Source: Mugil cephalus (taxonomy: Eukaryota; Chordata; Actinopteri; Mugiliformes; Mugilidae). From it: a stretch of 64,000 nucleotides of DNA. Of this stretch, positions 33,134 to 47,900 are shown one piece after another. The stretch lies in the NCBI RefSeq assembly GCF_022458985.1, contig NC_061771.1:12811001-12875000 (forward strand). The letters run 5' to 3'. Position numbers and translations under genes: made by a program. The notes under the pieces were generated by a model. The model was not told the origin of the DNA and made no database searches. It saw only the letters and a program-made list of their open reading frames with translations. The number at the start of each line of letters is the position of its first letter. The stretch's first letter is position 1.

Positions 33134-36100
33134 GTAAGACCTGCCGGTGTCACCGAGGCAGGAGGCGCGCCGCCGGATGCCACTCTGATGCCAGGCGGAC
33201 GGGAGGAGCGGATGGCTGCCTCTGTCTGTGCCATGGCTCTGAAACGTCCGATGACAAACGGGCTTTATCGGGACGTGGTGTTCATGTCAGCAAAAATGCA
33301 AATCTTTTGAAATTAAATTGTGAAATTAATCTGCTGGGATTTAAAATAGAAGCACAGCAAGAGCAGTAGCAAAAAAAAAAAAAAAAAAAAAAAAAGACCT
33401 GACAAGGTGTTTAAAGGGGGGTATAGCTCATTATCTCTGGGGATAATGATTGGAAAACTTGGATCAGGTTCATTCGCCTTCGTGACTGACAGTGATCTGA
33501 CATGAGACCATTGGGAGCTTTAGGTGTAGGCTGCAGACTTCTAGCAATCTGAGAGACAAACAACAACGCAGCGATTAAGACTGAGGATGGTTTAATTTGG
33601 GGATTACCTGCACCATGCACCAGTTTGTAAACGTAGAAAATAGAAATAACTGCACATCTCCTTGGACCAGAGCCCAGAATGGTGCTTCCTTCTTTGTCTG
33701 ACCAGGAGAGAGAAAAAAAATCTATCCCAAGATATCAGTGATTTGAAGCTGTCCAAAGGAGCCAGCTAATTGTTCATGTTTGTCAATATAATAGATGCAG
33801 TAATTGAGACGTAACAGTTTTCACCATGATTATGGATTTTTCCGGATTAGTAGGATCATATGATGCTATTAATTTCCATCCATGCCGTGTACTCTCACTA
33901 ATCAGTGTGCAGGCAGGGATGCTTGACAGATGCAGCAGCTGCATCTGTATCTGCTTGGCTTTTCATACAGTAAGCTTTGCTATGTGGGGATTCTCCCTCT
34001 CTGTGCTTCACAATAATGCTTACAGAAGCAGGGCATGACCCATCGCTTGTTGAGCCATGACAATTACTGATGACCGTGCACTTCCCTTCTCCCCTTAAAG
34101 GTACACCTCTGCGTAGCCTGTAGGTGTGCGTGTCCAGGGCTACATACTATGCTGTGCACTACATGCTGCATTCGTATTTGCGTGTGGTTTCCAAAGGGCT
34201 TCCTCTCAGGTACACAAATAAAGACGGACACAGATGAGGGGTCAGCACTTGTGTCTGTGCCTGTTAGGGGAATTTGCCAGCCTTGTCCCTCTACCTCCGA
34301 TGCTCTCTCCAGCTCCTTCCATTCTAATAATCTTCCTCGGGAGCCCGGGCTCGAAACTTTACGCATGCCACTCCAGCCCACTTTAGCTCTTTGACGACCA
34401 CGGCAGAAATATCTGAAACCCAGAGTGCTGTTGAAATATACGAATCATCAAATCTGATATTTGGTGCAAGCATTACCCGTGAGCTCTGGGATGCTGGGCA
34501 TGTGACACATGGTTTATTTGAGTGTTTTTCGGACGGGGTGTGGATTGGGAGGAAGTGGGTCATCTGTGCCAATCTCATATATTTAATAGCCCCTACTCTG
34601 CGTGCATGAACACGGAGGCGGCACACATGCAGCTGTGCTGAACACACCTCCTCACGTCCCTTCCACTTCCTTGCTTACTGTATGCTTGACTAGCACACCT
34701 CCCTTCCCCCTCCCTCTCCGTCAGGGGAGAGTGGTCAGGCCCGGCTGAATGGGTGCTGCTAAAGATAAACCAGTAGCACGTCGGAGTGTGTTTACATGGC
34801 GGAGCAAGCCAATGGGAAGAAAGTGAGAGCTGACCATGTCGGGCCAGCTGTTGTGAATGTTCATGTAAGCTTGTGGGTGAATAGACATGCACACACCCAC
34901 ATGAATACGGAGAGACGAGCGGACTCTTAACATGACTCATAGAGATCAGCTCCAGCATATGAAAGTGTGGACAGAAAGTGCGCCGCACATATACACCTAC
35001 TCTTTTGACTTTAGTTCTAATTCTGGTTTCGGATTTCTTTATGGTGTTTGTAATCCAGCACACCGGTTCCCTGTTTGATATGTGTAGCAGTATGTGTATG
35101 TGGTGTTGTTTTTCCAATCACAATCACCAATTTTTCATGCAATAGTAGAGTTAGAACCTTTCAAGCTAGGCACTCGGTGGTGATCATTAGGGTTAGAGCA
35201 GCGGTCATCAACGTTTTACAGGATGCAGTATTAAGCTATTCACAATACACAGGTTCAAATATTCCTTTCTTATTTCACTTATTTCACACTATATATATAG
35301 ATAGATCCACTTGGGAGTGGCTGCACTGTTAGCTTCTCTTCTGCCAATATTGCAGCGTGCTTCTGGATTTCACCTGGGGACTGAACAGGCTCTCGGCCAA
35401 TTGTGGGGAACCTGACAGAGCCAGTGTGTAATATGCGGCCTTGTGATTGGCTCAGCAGCGATAGGGGCGGGGCCTACGGTGTACAGGAGGCTCAGATTGA
35501 CAGGTCTCTGTGTGAAACAGTGGCTGTTGAGACAGCTCCTGTATCGCTGAAAGAGTGTAGTGCTGACCGAAAGATAACGTCTTATGCCTCCATTTATCCG
35601 TTTACTAAAATATGTTGGATTCATGTTAACGTGTATTTAAAGAAACCTAAATTTTAAATACACGATGAAATTAAAAAAATACATATAAAAAATGTCTTAT
35701 CAACCAAAATTTTGTGACCCCCCCCTGCAGTACCTCTGCCGACCCCCTAGGGTAGACCGGTGGGTTAGAGTAAGAGGGCTGCTGAATGAATGATAGCAGT
35801 GGAAAGTCCTCACAAAGAGAAACATGAGTTTGTGCGTGAGGGCACAGATCAGATCTGGCTTGTCTCTTTGCTGAATTTCTCCTCCGTGCACCCTCGGGTC
35901 AGTCTATGTCTCACTCCCCTCTCAGGTGCCTCTTTTGCACCGAAGACAGAATATTAATTTCATGCTTTGCTGACTATGAAGTTACTGTCATTAAGCACGG
36001 GCACATGCTCGTGAGGCTACATGGATAACACTATCGACTGGTGGGATCAATATGGGGATCTTGAGTCTGGATTTATGGCAGCAAGAGGCTCTCGCTGCTC

Positions 36101-39100
36101 TCTGATCAAGCTGCCATGCCAAGGGCCTTCAGATTTACACCCAAAATGATGAATCAAAGCTTGAACCTCGCTGAAATTTCCAAATGAAAGTGTCACCAGC
36201 CCAATAAACAATGTTGAGGTGTTTAAAAAAAACATCTGGTTCCTTTTCTCAAAAGTATGTGGTGTAGAATTAGAGAATGGGCTGTTTAAACACAGTATAA
36301 TTTCCCATTCAAATTTTTCTTAAGTAACGCTCTAGTCAATTCCACTTATGTTCCTAAAGGTACAGCAGTCTACTAACAACGTCTATAATGGACTGAAAGA
36401 GTCTGTTGAATTACTAATTAATGCTTTGAAATTGTATATTTTCCTGTAAGATTAGCTCAAGATGTGACACTTAAGCCTAAAGATTTAGATCAGCGGTTCC
36501 TTCCATTTTGGCTTCTGGCTCCTGACGATAAAGTAATAATAGCTGGGACGACTCGTCTCAAGTTTTATTCGGAACAGTTTAAAACCTTGGATGGATGTCT
36601 GTGAAGATTCTCAGTCATCCAGGTCATGGTGTTGTATCTAACAGAATTAAAAACAAAATAACGGACTTGTATAAATCATTTTCTGTACTTGAAATGAGTC
36701 ATTTGAGCAGCTTTCAAAAGGCCAAAAACCATCCAACATTACAAAAGAATTTTTTTGTCAAAGACTTCTTTGATCTCCATCTTGTAAGCTGTGAAGTGAT
36801 CATTCAGCTTTAAATGGCCCAGACTACCTCAGTTCAAATTAAGGGAAATCTTAAAGCTATGGTCATATTTGAAACAAAAAAGTTTTTCCAACTTTAAGAC
36901 GACAATCTTGTTAAGCATGTTTCATAATGACAATACCCTTGGGCAAGAAAGGATCTTCCGAGTTTGGTTGTAAAAGGACCTTATTGGCCAACACAGATCC
37001 CTAAACACTTTGCAATTAATTGCACTGCAAGCTTTAGGTTTGATCGTGGAGCATTAATGGATTAACGCTTTTGTAGCTGACTGAGAGCAAATTCCTTCCG
37101 GCGGTTATCAAAACCTTGCGACGGACCTTCGCAAAAGAGTGTTTCTTCAGGTGTCTGCATAGTTTTGGCCCCATAGCCTACGTCGCAACGTCTAAAAGCG
37201 CCCCAGCTCTTGTGGAGGAGCCTCTGGCTTACATCATTAACAGGTTTTTAGATGAAACCGTTAAATCGTCCTCATTTTGTCTCTCCTGCTTTATTCCCCT
37301 CCTCGCTCTCGCTTTCAAACCAACCAAAGAGGACAGCCAAGAACAGCTCACGCACACACTCCCCTCAGAGCCTGCCCTCGTTTCAGAGTCCCCTTCATTC
37401 CTCTGAGTCATGAGTCACAGTTTGTGAGCCAAAGTTCGTGCACCATGACATGACTGACTAGTCGACGTGATGTGTTGTACCTGTGTTTGACTAATTTTGA
37501 GGGATGTCAGTCTCTCCTGGATATCAGGATTGGGATTATAAGAAATATATATTATATTACTAGTGACTGACCATGTTAAAGCCAGGGAAGTGCAGCAGAA
37601 GAGTGGTGACACACACACGCACACACACAGAGGGAATGTCCGGCAGTGCTGTACCAGCTGCAGACAGAGAGGCGTCTGGATAAAATATGACCCCATGTGT
37701 CTCCCACATACACCCATGCATGCACACACACACACACACACAAATACACACACCTCTGCGGCTAGGTAAGTGAGACGTCAGGGTCACGAGGAGCAGATGA
37801 TGACACTGTTGACATGGGGTAGAGGGTAAAGTGAACAGTGGGGTGAAATAGGCCATACTTCATGTTAGTCATACTCTATATAGGGAGACGGGGAGATGCC
37901 ACACGCACCTCCACGTAATGCCGGACACACAGTTTGTCAGTGCTGCTGCGTGACTACTACTATAGTGTTTCCACATCAGAGTCAGTTTAATATTTGCTGC
38001 TGTCAAGCGGCCAGCTAAAAATATTGGCTCGGTTGTTTGTGGAGTGGTATTATTATTGGCTGCTGTTGTGATGTGCCTCCGTTGAAGGGATAAAGAGAGG
38101 AAACATGAAGAGAACCGTCTGAACCAGACTTTAATAAGGTCGGAAATAAAACAGAATGAGAACAATATAGCCCACGAGAAATAAACAGTTCTAGCCTTGG
38201 CATGTTCTTACAGTTAAAATACAGACACTGTTTTTAGTCTTTCTAAGGAAAAAAGGGGAAAACCTGCTCATCAGTCTGCAGTCACATCTTTAATACTGTC
38301 TTGAACTCGACAAAGATGAGTTTCTGCTTTGTGTTGTTGTGCAGTTAGTTCCAAACGGGCTGGAAATGTAAAAGTACTTTTCCTGAATCACTTGACCTTT
38401 GGGATGCAAAGCCCCGAAACCCTCAACTTTTCAGCTAAAACACAAAATAGTCTCAAAAACCATGGCAGGGCAAACCAAGACAAGACCAAAGTAATCAATA
38501 AACATCAAAACACCAGTCAGCGCTGATTTGTTCTGGTTCAGCCCCTCGACGAGAGGACACAGTTATTAAATGTCTCCCTGTCTGTCGCTCTCGACGCTCC
38601 CCAGGTGATTTATTCTCTGAACATGAGGAATGAGGAGCAGGAGGCGGCCCTGCAGGCCTTGAGCCACGCGCACCACGATGAGCTGCATCGCATCCTGATG
38701 GAGACGTGCCATGAGGGGGAGGGGTCAGCGCTGAGGACACGCCTCCTCGAGCTGCAGGAGTCTCTGGACGAGCAGCAGAGGGTTGGAGCTCAGGTGTGTG
38801 CACGTGTGAGTCCCTGCTCGCGCCTCTCCGAGTGTGCACTCCGATCCCGATCACGAGACGAGCCGACCCCGGTCAAGGGCACGTTGTGTGGCTGTAATTT
38901 AATGTGTAAATTTCCAACGAGGCAGCAAATCAAACCCGCCCCTAGTACGACCTACAACAGTCTCTTTCAGATAGGCTGTTATGTTACCCAGTGTAAGACT
39001 CAATAATTGATATGCTCTACACCATGATAAAACATCAACATGAATCATAAATACCTACATGACTTTCTCATGAGATCTTTGGAGGGAAATGCAGTTCAAC

Positions 39101-41872
39101 GACTTAAGACATGAAAGATGCACACTGATCTTAAACTTTTATGTTGAGAAGATTGGCCCTCTTGAACTGCCTGTCATCTGCAATTAAGTTTGTATCTGCA
39201 GATTACATGACACTAGCCTCCTCCAAGCCTGTTGGTATTAATAGTAGCACTGATACAGTAAGTAGAGGCTAAACATGAAGAGAAGCATGTTGGTGGGAAG
39301 TTTAAAATAATCATTTAAAATCTGTCATCTTAGAGGAATTCATCAACAGATTCTGTGCATTAACGAGCATTTAAATATGCGAATGAATTGTATTGACAAT
39401 AGTTGCATTTATTTAAGATAAATAAAAGGGGAAATTAACCACGGTGGTGAATAGTTTTTATAGGCATGAATTCAACCGGTCTGATCTCAGCTGTGCTAAA
39501 TAAAATTTGAATGTCACAACACAGAGAGGCAGCTAATTGGCCTTTAAGTTCGGTATTATTATGGTTATTATTATTAATGTTAGACATTGTTCACACCATT
39601 CAACTCTGTGGTCTGCACAGTTACCACATTTAACATGTTTCTGAAAGGTTAGCACATTGATGTGCAATTATTACCTTGAGTATGTGCCTAGAAGAAGCTG
39701 ATCACTTCTTAAGAAAACACACGTGCTATTTAACACTAAGGATGTATAGTCGGCATAGTTTATAAAGCGCAGTGTATGTAACTCATCCTGTGTCTCCAGG
39801 TGCAGGCGGACTTTGAGATCTTCCGCATCCAGTTAGAAGAAAGGGAGCGTGAAACTGAAGCGGAGCTGCGCAAAGAGTTCGAGGTGAAGCTCAAGGCGGC
39901 AGAGGGAGAGCTCCAGGAAGCCAAGGCCCAGATCAGCGCCGCCCAGGAGGAGAGCCAGAGACTGAGCGAAGAGCTGGAGAAGGCTGGGGTGCAGCTCCAG
40001 GAGCTGGATGCCAAATGTGAGGAGCTGCAGAAGGCGGCGAAGGAGAAGGAGGAGGAGCGACAGAGGGACGGCGAGGAGAAAAAGAAAGAGGAGGAGGAGA
40101 GGCGAACAGAGCAGCGCGAGGACCTGGAAAGAGTGAAAGACCTCTTGGAGGAGGTGAGGGCGCTGAAGGAGGAGAGGGGTCGAGCGGAGGAGGAGAAGAG
40201 GCAGGCCGTGAAAGACGAGCGGGAGCAGTGGGAGCGGAAGGTGAACGACCTGAATGAGGAGAAAGAGGAGATGAGGAAGAAGATAGAGGCGGAGTGGAGG
40301 GAGGAGCGGCAGAGGTGGGAAGAGAGGGAAGAGGAGGAGAAGAAAGGAATGCACAGCGCCCTGCGGGAACGGGTGAAGAGGGCCGAGGCGGAGGTGGAAA
40401 GTCACCTGGAGAGGCTGGCTGAGAGCAAGAGAAGCACGGTCAAGCTGCAAGAGCGAATACAGGTACACGCACACACACACGCACGCCACCATTTAATTGT
40501 CTCACTCACCCTGAAACTAGAATCCATGCTTGTGGAAAAGGAGGTGAAAGGAAATTGAAATGTTGCAGCTTCCTGTCTCCGATGCACCCAGCTAATGATT
40601 GTATTGATGGGAAAGGAGGGAGGTAGAAGCAGAGAGACAGAGGAGGGGGGATCTTGCTTGTCTAACCACAGGCTGTCCTCGGTGAGTGCTATCCCCGCTG
40701 CCAACTCTCTGCTAATGAGTAGTTTGAGCAGGATAGATTCGCTGCACCACCACCATTACCACCTCACGCATGAGCATTAAGAAGAACTACGAGAGCTGGC
40801 ACAGAGCTGACATAAGCGCTCACAGCAGACCATTAAAGGCTCACAGCTGGGCAAGATAGCTCCCTGACTCACCACATTTCATCCCTCACCTTTTTTTTTT
40901 TCTTTTTCAACCTCACTCCCTGTTAGTCTGACTCTCCTTCCTCCTTATCCGTGTCGGGCTGGCTGTCGGCTTTTCCCTCTTTCTCATCTGTCTTTGATCC
41001 TTTTCTGTGTCCTTGCGCTCGTTGCCACCCAACGACACACTCTGCATCGCCGTCCTCACCTGCTCACATGCCAAACACTCCTTCCCCCCCCTCTCCCTGG
41101 GGGGGGGTCTATGCCTCCCTGTAGGACCTGGAGGAGGAGCTGGAGCTGGATCGGAGGCGCGTGTCGGAGGCCGAGGGCGTGGCCAAACGGGCGGAGGAGG
41201 AGCTCGCCGTCGCCAAGGAGAGGTTGCTGCTGCAGGAAGACGAGCTGCAGAGCAGAGCAGGTGATCGCCGCCTGTCCTCTCACCTGTCTGATGGAGTGGG
41301 CTTCCAAAAAAAAAAAAAAAAAAAAAAGTGCACCCATTGCTGATTCATCTTGCCCTCTGTCATACAGAGAACGCTACAAACGCGCATTATTCATCCTCCG
41401 CAAAGGCAAAACACTTCCATCAAAGTGTCATCACACACACAGTCAGCAAATAAGCTCTGAATTTACTCGCTGCATAGGAATGCCTTTTGTTTTCAGCCCA
41501 TCCTCTTTCAGCATCAGCATCGACTCTTGTTATACATAATCAGCCAGTGAGTGTATTCATGTTTGAACGTGTGTGCCTTGGTTCGTGCCTTGTTTGTTTT
41601 CTGTGTGTGTGTGTTAGCGGAGCTGCTGAATCGGGGAGGCTGTGAGGTGTGCGTGTGCGCCGAAGTCGAGGAGCTGAGGAGCCAGGTGAGCCGTCTGCAG
41701 AGCAGGAACAGGGAGCTGGAGCTGCAGAGCAGCGGCCGAAACAATGACCACGCCCGGCAGATACGTCAGGTAACACACACACACACACACACACACAAGA
41801 TGAATGGACGCATTGCCCAGGAAAACGCAAGGGAAGCACACATGCAGATATACAGTGTTGCCAGCTGAATTA

Positions 41873-41932
<60 letters not shown>

Positions 41933-44900
41933 ACAGCATGCTGAGGCCCTGTCTAGCTTGCGTTCAGAGATGGTGAGAGCTCAGACAGAGGAGCTGCGTC
42001 GCATCCAGAAGCATGCAGACGACGAAAGGGACAAACTGCAGAAGGAGATAGAGAAAGAAAGAGAAAGTCTGCAGAGGGAGAGGGAGCAGGAAAAGGATAA
42101 GCTTGAGAAGGACAGGAGCAGGATGCGCAGGGAGCGAGACGAGGAGAAGGAGGTGCTGCACAAAGAAGCCGAAGAGGTCAAGGAGCGTCTGAGGAGAGAG
42201 AAGGAGGAAGAGGTGGACAGGCTACGCAAAGAACTGGAAGTCGAGAGGGTTCGCGTTCGGTCCCAGCTGGACAAGAACATTGAGCAGGTCGAGGCGGAGA
42301 GAGCTAATGTGCAGCTGAAGCTGGAGGAGGAGAAAAAGAGGTTGGGGGAGAAGGCCGAGGAGGACAGGAAGCGGCTGAAGGAGCAGGTGCGGAAGGCGAT
42401 AGAGGAGGTGATGAGGAGACACGCGGCCGAGCTGAACAGCGTCCAAGAAGCTCTGAGCTCAGAGAAGAAGACCAACCAAGAGGTAACTGCTGACCATAAC
42501 CAGGCGTCCCATCCGCAGACTTTCTGTTGTGGAAAGTTGGTCTCTGTTGAGACCAGTCAAATAGTTTGGGAGGGTTTTATAAGCTGCTGGACAGAAGACT
42601 AATAGTCGTACATGTCTTCTGAGCACCATCGAGCACTAAATTGTAGGATTATCCAGTTGTAGCCGATGCTTTTTTTCTATATCAGTAAAAACTTGTCCCA
42701 TAATGAAATCAAAATAGTGTTTCTGAGAAGAACTCACTCTAGTTGCACCAGGCTAGAAACACACAGCATTAATTAACCTGTCTATCGTAATATCTTTTTA
42801 TATGATAGTCCAGACTCCACACAGGTATTAGCACTGGTTACATTGAAACCCAAAGAGGTCTGAAGAAAGTGACATAACACGTGCTTGTGTCAGAACTTTA
42901 AAAACAACCTTCTCTTCAGCTGTACATGCACAATGCTGCAGGTTTAATAATAATGTTTGACTCAGTTTCAGTCAGACTTGGGATGTAATTATTCATGATC
43001 CAGGGAAAAAATGTAACAAATCGTCCTCTCACACAGCTGCGACAGTCACACTCTTCCTTCGTTTCTGAGTCTGTGTGATGCACGCGATGTAAAAACCGTC
43101 AGATATCAGTTAATTATTCACAGATGTCAGAACTTTTCAAGACAATATCAGGTTTGCGTACAGTCTACAAACCTAAGTGAAGAAGCCATTTGTAGTACTG
43201 CAGAGAAAACTGTCCTTAATCTAAGATCATCGCTGTGACTCGAAACATTTTGAGCTTATCATTGCTTCAAACAAAGCAATATTAATCACTTGCTAGCAGC
43301 TACAAATGTTTAAAGGACAGTTGTGTAGGAATTAGCTTGACTAGAACTTGACTATAATGTTCAGCTACCACATTGCGTGCCTGTGATTGAATTATTGTTT
43401 GCTTAGAATGAGACACTCGTTTCCTCGTGAGTGGGCCCCCTCATGAGGAGGCTTTCTGCAGTGGCCCAGAATGGACTCTGATTGCAGCTTGACTGCTTCA
43501 TGACACTAAGTCCTTCACACTGGCCGTTTAAGAGTTACGACAAGGATTTCCATTCATTTCATTTTGAATGTTTTCGGAGCCATTTTCAAGAAAATAAAGC
43601 AAATATTAAATCATCGGTGGAAAAAAACTCACATCTTGCATTCACTCTGATCTACTTAATACTCTGGTGACCCCTCGGGGTGGGGGTGGGGGTGGGGGGG
43701 TTCTTGTGCTTCAGATTGGGTTAAAAGAGATCAAAAGTAATGATTAATTTGTTTTTTTTTTTGCTCTCGGTGCAAGTGTAGACATGTAAAGGGATTTTAT
43801 CACATAATTGCCTGCCCTTTGAGCCTTCGTATGATGTGCACTTCATTGTGACTAATTGTTAATTAGGCTCAGAGTAAGAAGATGACAGTATGGTAGTATA
43901 GAGCGCTGTGAAGATAAACTGCTGATGTAATAATGGTTTTGATTAAGGGTACATTTCTTTTGAAGGTGTGTGCACGTTTGGAAGAGGAGAGGAGGATTAG
44001 CGAGGAGCTACGCGGCATGCTGGAGACAGAAAGAGAAGAGCTGAAGGCAAAAGTGAAGGATGCCACCGATGAGGTCGGGGGTCAGATTACACTACCTGGA
44101 ACGTCTGTTTTAACCAGGTGAAAAGAGGACTTACAATATCAGCTGTGACGCTTCTTATCTGTGCCCTCAGATCTGCAGGCTGGAGTCAGTGATCCAGCAG
44201 AAAGACAAGAAAGAGAAGGTGGGCCCCGACGCTGCACCCTCGTGTGGACCACAGTGCTCTCGCCTGGAGGAAGAGCTCCATCAGGCCCGGCGTCGACTGG
44301 CCCGGGTTCAGGAGGAGGCAGACAGGCAGCGCGACAGACAGCAGAGGGAGATAAGTTCCCTCAGAGCCGACAAGCATCGACTGGAGGAGAAAGTCCTGGA
44401 ACAGAGCCGGCTGAACACGGAGAGGAGTCTTCTAGAGCAGGGCCAGCGGCACACCGAGGACCGGATCAGGTAGCGGCATAATGCACAAACCTGCCAGGTC
44501 CGCTTAGGCTTACGTTACCAGATCTTGATTCTGCTTGTAATCACTCGCTGCCCTTAAACGATCACTGGGGAAGAAGCTGAGGAGTAAACAGTTCAAATCT
44601 CAGTGTGTGTTTTACCAGTGCGAACAAGTTAGTGCAATGATTTTTGAGAAAATACATGGTGTCACAACATTTATGAAAATGAAATCAGTATCACTGTTCA
44701 AAGAGACACTGGAGACTACAGAAGAGCAGTTTCTCGTCTCACAGAGTGATACTATCATTCACACGTCTAGTAACTTATGTATACAGAGAAACAGAGGATT
44801 TCTTTAAAACAAAATAGAAAAATATACATATGTTTCATTTAGCACAAGATTGTGTTTTTCTGCCAAGCAGCATAGAATGCTATTTGAAATGGGTTCAAGG

Positions 44901-47900
44901 TTATTTATCCAGCAATAGTATTTTCCATTCATAAGCACACATATAAAACATTTTATCTAACTATATGCAGGTTTCTGATCCACAAAGACAACCAGGGAAT
45001 TCTTAATGGAAAAAAAACAAAAGTGAGAAACAATCTGATTCGCCTCAGATTCAACTTAAAAATACTCCTCGTCAATGTGGCAAAGGCACAAAAAAAACAA
45101 AAAAACTCCATAACACAATTCAGCGATTAGACAACAGAGTGCAGCAAGAAGAAATGAGAAGGATTTTAAATGTAGGTTAACGCCCGCTCTCTCTCACGGC
45201 TTGTTTGGGATGCGTGCCTCCAGGGCAGAGTGTGAGGATCGTCTCAGAGCCGAGTTCAGGATAGAGATGAACGCTGCTGTCGCTGAGAGCGAACAGAGGT
45301 GGCAGAGTCGAGAGCAGGAGCTGCAGACGGAGATATCCGAGCTGCAGGGTCAACTGACCGAGCTGCAGTCTCAGGTGAGTTCAGTTCAGTTCAGTTCAGT
45401 CATAAAAAGAAAAACCCACGTGAGATGCTTGGTCTGTAATGAGACTAGTTTTGATTTCTCTTCACATTATTGCACAATTATGGTAACGTTATGCTATTAC
45501 TACAATGAAGTTGCTGCGGTGGTTGTTGTTTTATTATGGAGACAAGTCTTTACAGTGAGGTAGCTGGAAGTTCGCCCAACATCCCCCGCCCACATATGTT
45601 TTGTTGGAGTTGCTCCATTGAGAACCGATTACGCCCCTGTAACGATATGCTGGTCCAATCAAATCTTCTGGGCGAGCTGAAGGACGTATGATTAACAAAG
45701 CAGTATTTGTAGTGTAGTCATACACGTCATCTGAGCCTCACTGAGTTGATTTTCTCCCCAACAAAATGTCGTTGATTGGTTAAAGTACTGTCCAATTGCA
45801 TACAGAGGTATTTTTTGGTCTCTGTATCACTTGAAACATGCCCATAATAAAATCCAAACAGCATGTTTCCAGACTTATATTCTGATAAGAATTTAACCTG
45901 GCCACAGCAGACTAATGGCCTGTTCAGACCTCGCGGTGACAAGAATCCTGGGGAATCCCATCACAAGTGGCCAGCGTAAAGTGCAGGTGTGAACACACCC
46001 AGGACAGATTGAGGACACATCTGGACGTGGTCTGGGTTGTAATTAGCGGACGCGATGCATCCTGAGTCACAGTAAAGGCCGCCTGCTCAACGGTCAGCCT
46101 CGTTCATTCAGGAAAAAACGACGATCACTGTTATAAAAGTTGGCCAGAAATGAAAAAATGGCCGAAGTAACAACTCGTTTAAATCGTTGATTGTAATCCG
46201 TCCTCTCAGAGAGGAGTCAAGTCAAGTCATATTTCATGTGGGACATGAGGTTACACATCAAGATGTTAAGTAGCTTTGTTATGTCTAATCCCTGGAGGAG
46301 TTTTGTGAAGTCTAACAAAAATGACCCTGCAAAAGTCTCAGCTTTGACTTTGAGTTTATTGTATGATGGAGGTCCCGCACTGGGCTGGGGAGTTTAAAAG
46401 ATGCAAGAAGGCAAGAAGCGTCTAGTCTGTGTCTAACTGTAGCAGCCAGCATTTCTATATCCATATAAGAAACTAAAAGTCAGGATACTTTTTGAAATAA
46501 AAGGAAAGCCACGTCATGGCAGTGCAATTCTAAATCACTGGAGAAAATTTTTAATTAGTTCCATAAGCCTGTGCTGAAAGCACAGTGAAGTCTGCGTTTT
46601 ATTTATTTATTTTAAGGAAAGCCATCTGAGTCTGCAGATTCTAAAACAAAGGAAACATCTCTATTTAGTTCTTGCCGCAAATTCATCATCCGAGAATTAC
46701 GCTGACAGCACACGAGTCTTAAAACCCCTTCGCTCACGATTTCTCCCCGATGCAGGCGGACAAAAAGAAGGTGGGCCAGGGAGACGATTGCCACGGCAAC
46801 CCCGAAATCGAGAGGTTAAGAAAGGAGGTTCAAGACACCAAGGAGATAAACAAGAAACTGAGGGAACTGCTGCAGGTATGCACACACTTTTAAACTCACA
46901 TTTTATGTATTTTTTCTGTGATGAATAATTTAGTAGCCTTGATGAAAGCGCCGCAGTGAAGAGGCACCACGATGTTATTCTATGAGTGTGTGCATTTACA
47001 CATTTAAGCACTATGTGTGTTGATGTCTTGGAGGAGCCCCAGTCCCAGTCCTTAGCTGAGGAGAGGCAGAGTCACACCATCGCGCTGCAGACGTTAGAAA
47101 GACAGGCTAAGGAAGATCTGCTATCTGAGAGAAACAGACTTCAGACGATGCACCACCTGGAGCTAGGTAACACACACACATATAAACACACATGAGTGTT
47201 TGCAGGCAGTAACGGTGCGCGCAACACAGCTGCGTGAACAAAACGAGCGCACACAGCGATATACACATTGAGATTATAAATTCAAGTTGCTATTGCCATG
47301 GATACGGTTCACCATGGCAACAGCAGAAGGGTACCTGTAACAGGGGGCCAAATTGATTTTTGTTTTCTGTATGTGGTTTTTGTGTGATATCAGATAAGCA
47401 GCGTGCAGAGTTGACCCAGCAGCACACGGAGTGGAGCAGACAGATGACCCAGAGACACATGCAGCAGATAGAAGACCTACAGGCCCAACTGCAGGCGCAC
47501 ACACAGATGATGGCGCTGCAGCAGGTGACCACCAAGCGCCGTGAATCCCACTTTGTGTACAAACAGATATGTGTCCACGCACACAGTCTCAGTCTCTTTA
47601 ACTATTAAGCTACCACAGAGTACTTTACTGCAGCAGTCACCATTTACGAGACTGAACTCTGACCTTGACTCGGATATTGTGTGCTCCTGTTATGCATTTG
47701 TGCGCGTGAAGGACCTGAAGCAGCAGAACCAGAATCAGGTGTTTGAGCGACAGCTGGACGAGAGTCGCTGTGCCATGCTGGAGCTCCAGAGAGAAAATGC
47801 TACACTGAAGAAGCAATTAAAGGATCGGTAAGGATAGTTAGCGTGACATTTCATCGTTAATGACATCGTTCAGGTCTGCAGCTATCAGTCATTACCGTTA

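Noticed and set aside
36598..36627. Short block resembling a common fish repeat (TCTCAGTCATCCAGG)
   Set aside because: Too short to delimit an element or assign a class from sequence alone.
39833..40492. 219-codon Leu-rich minus-strand frame opposite fam184b exon 3
   Set aside because: Glu/Lys codons (GAG, AAG) read backwards give Leu/Phe, so a purine-rich coiled-coil exon always produces such a frame.
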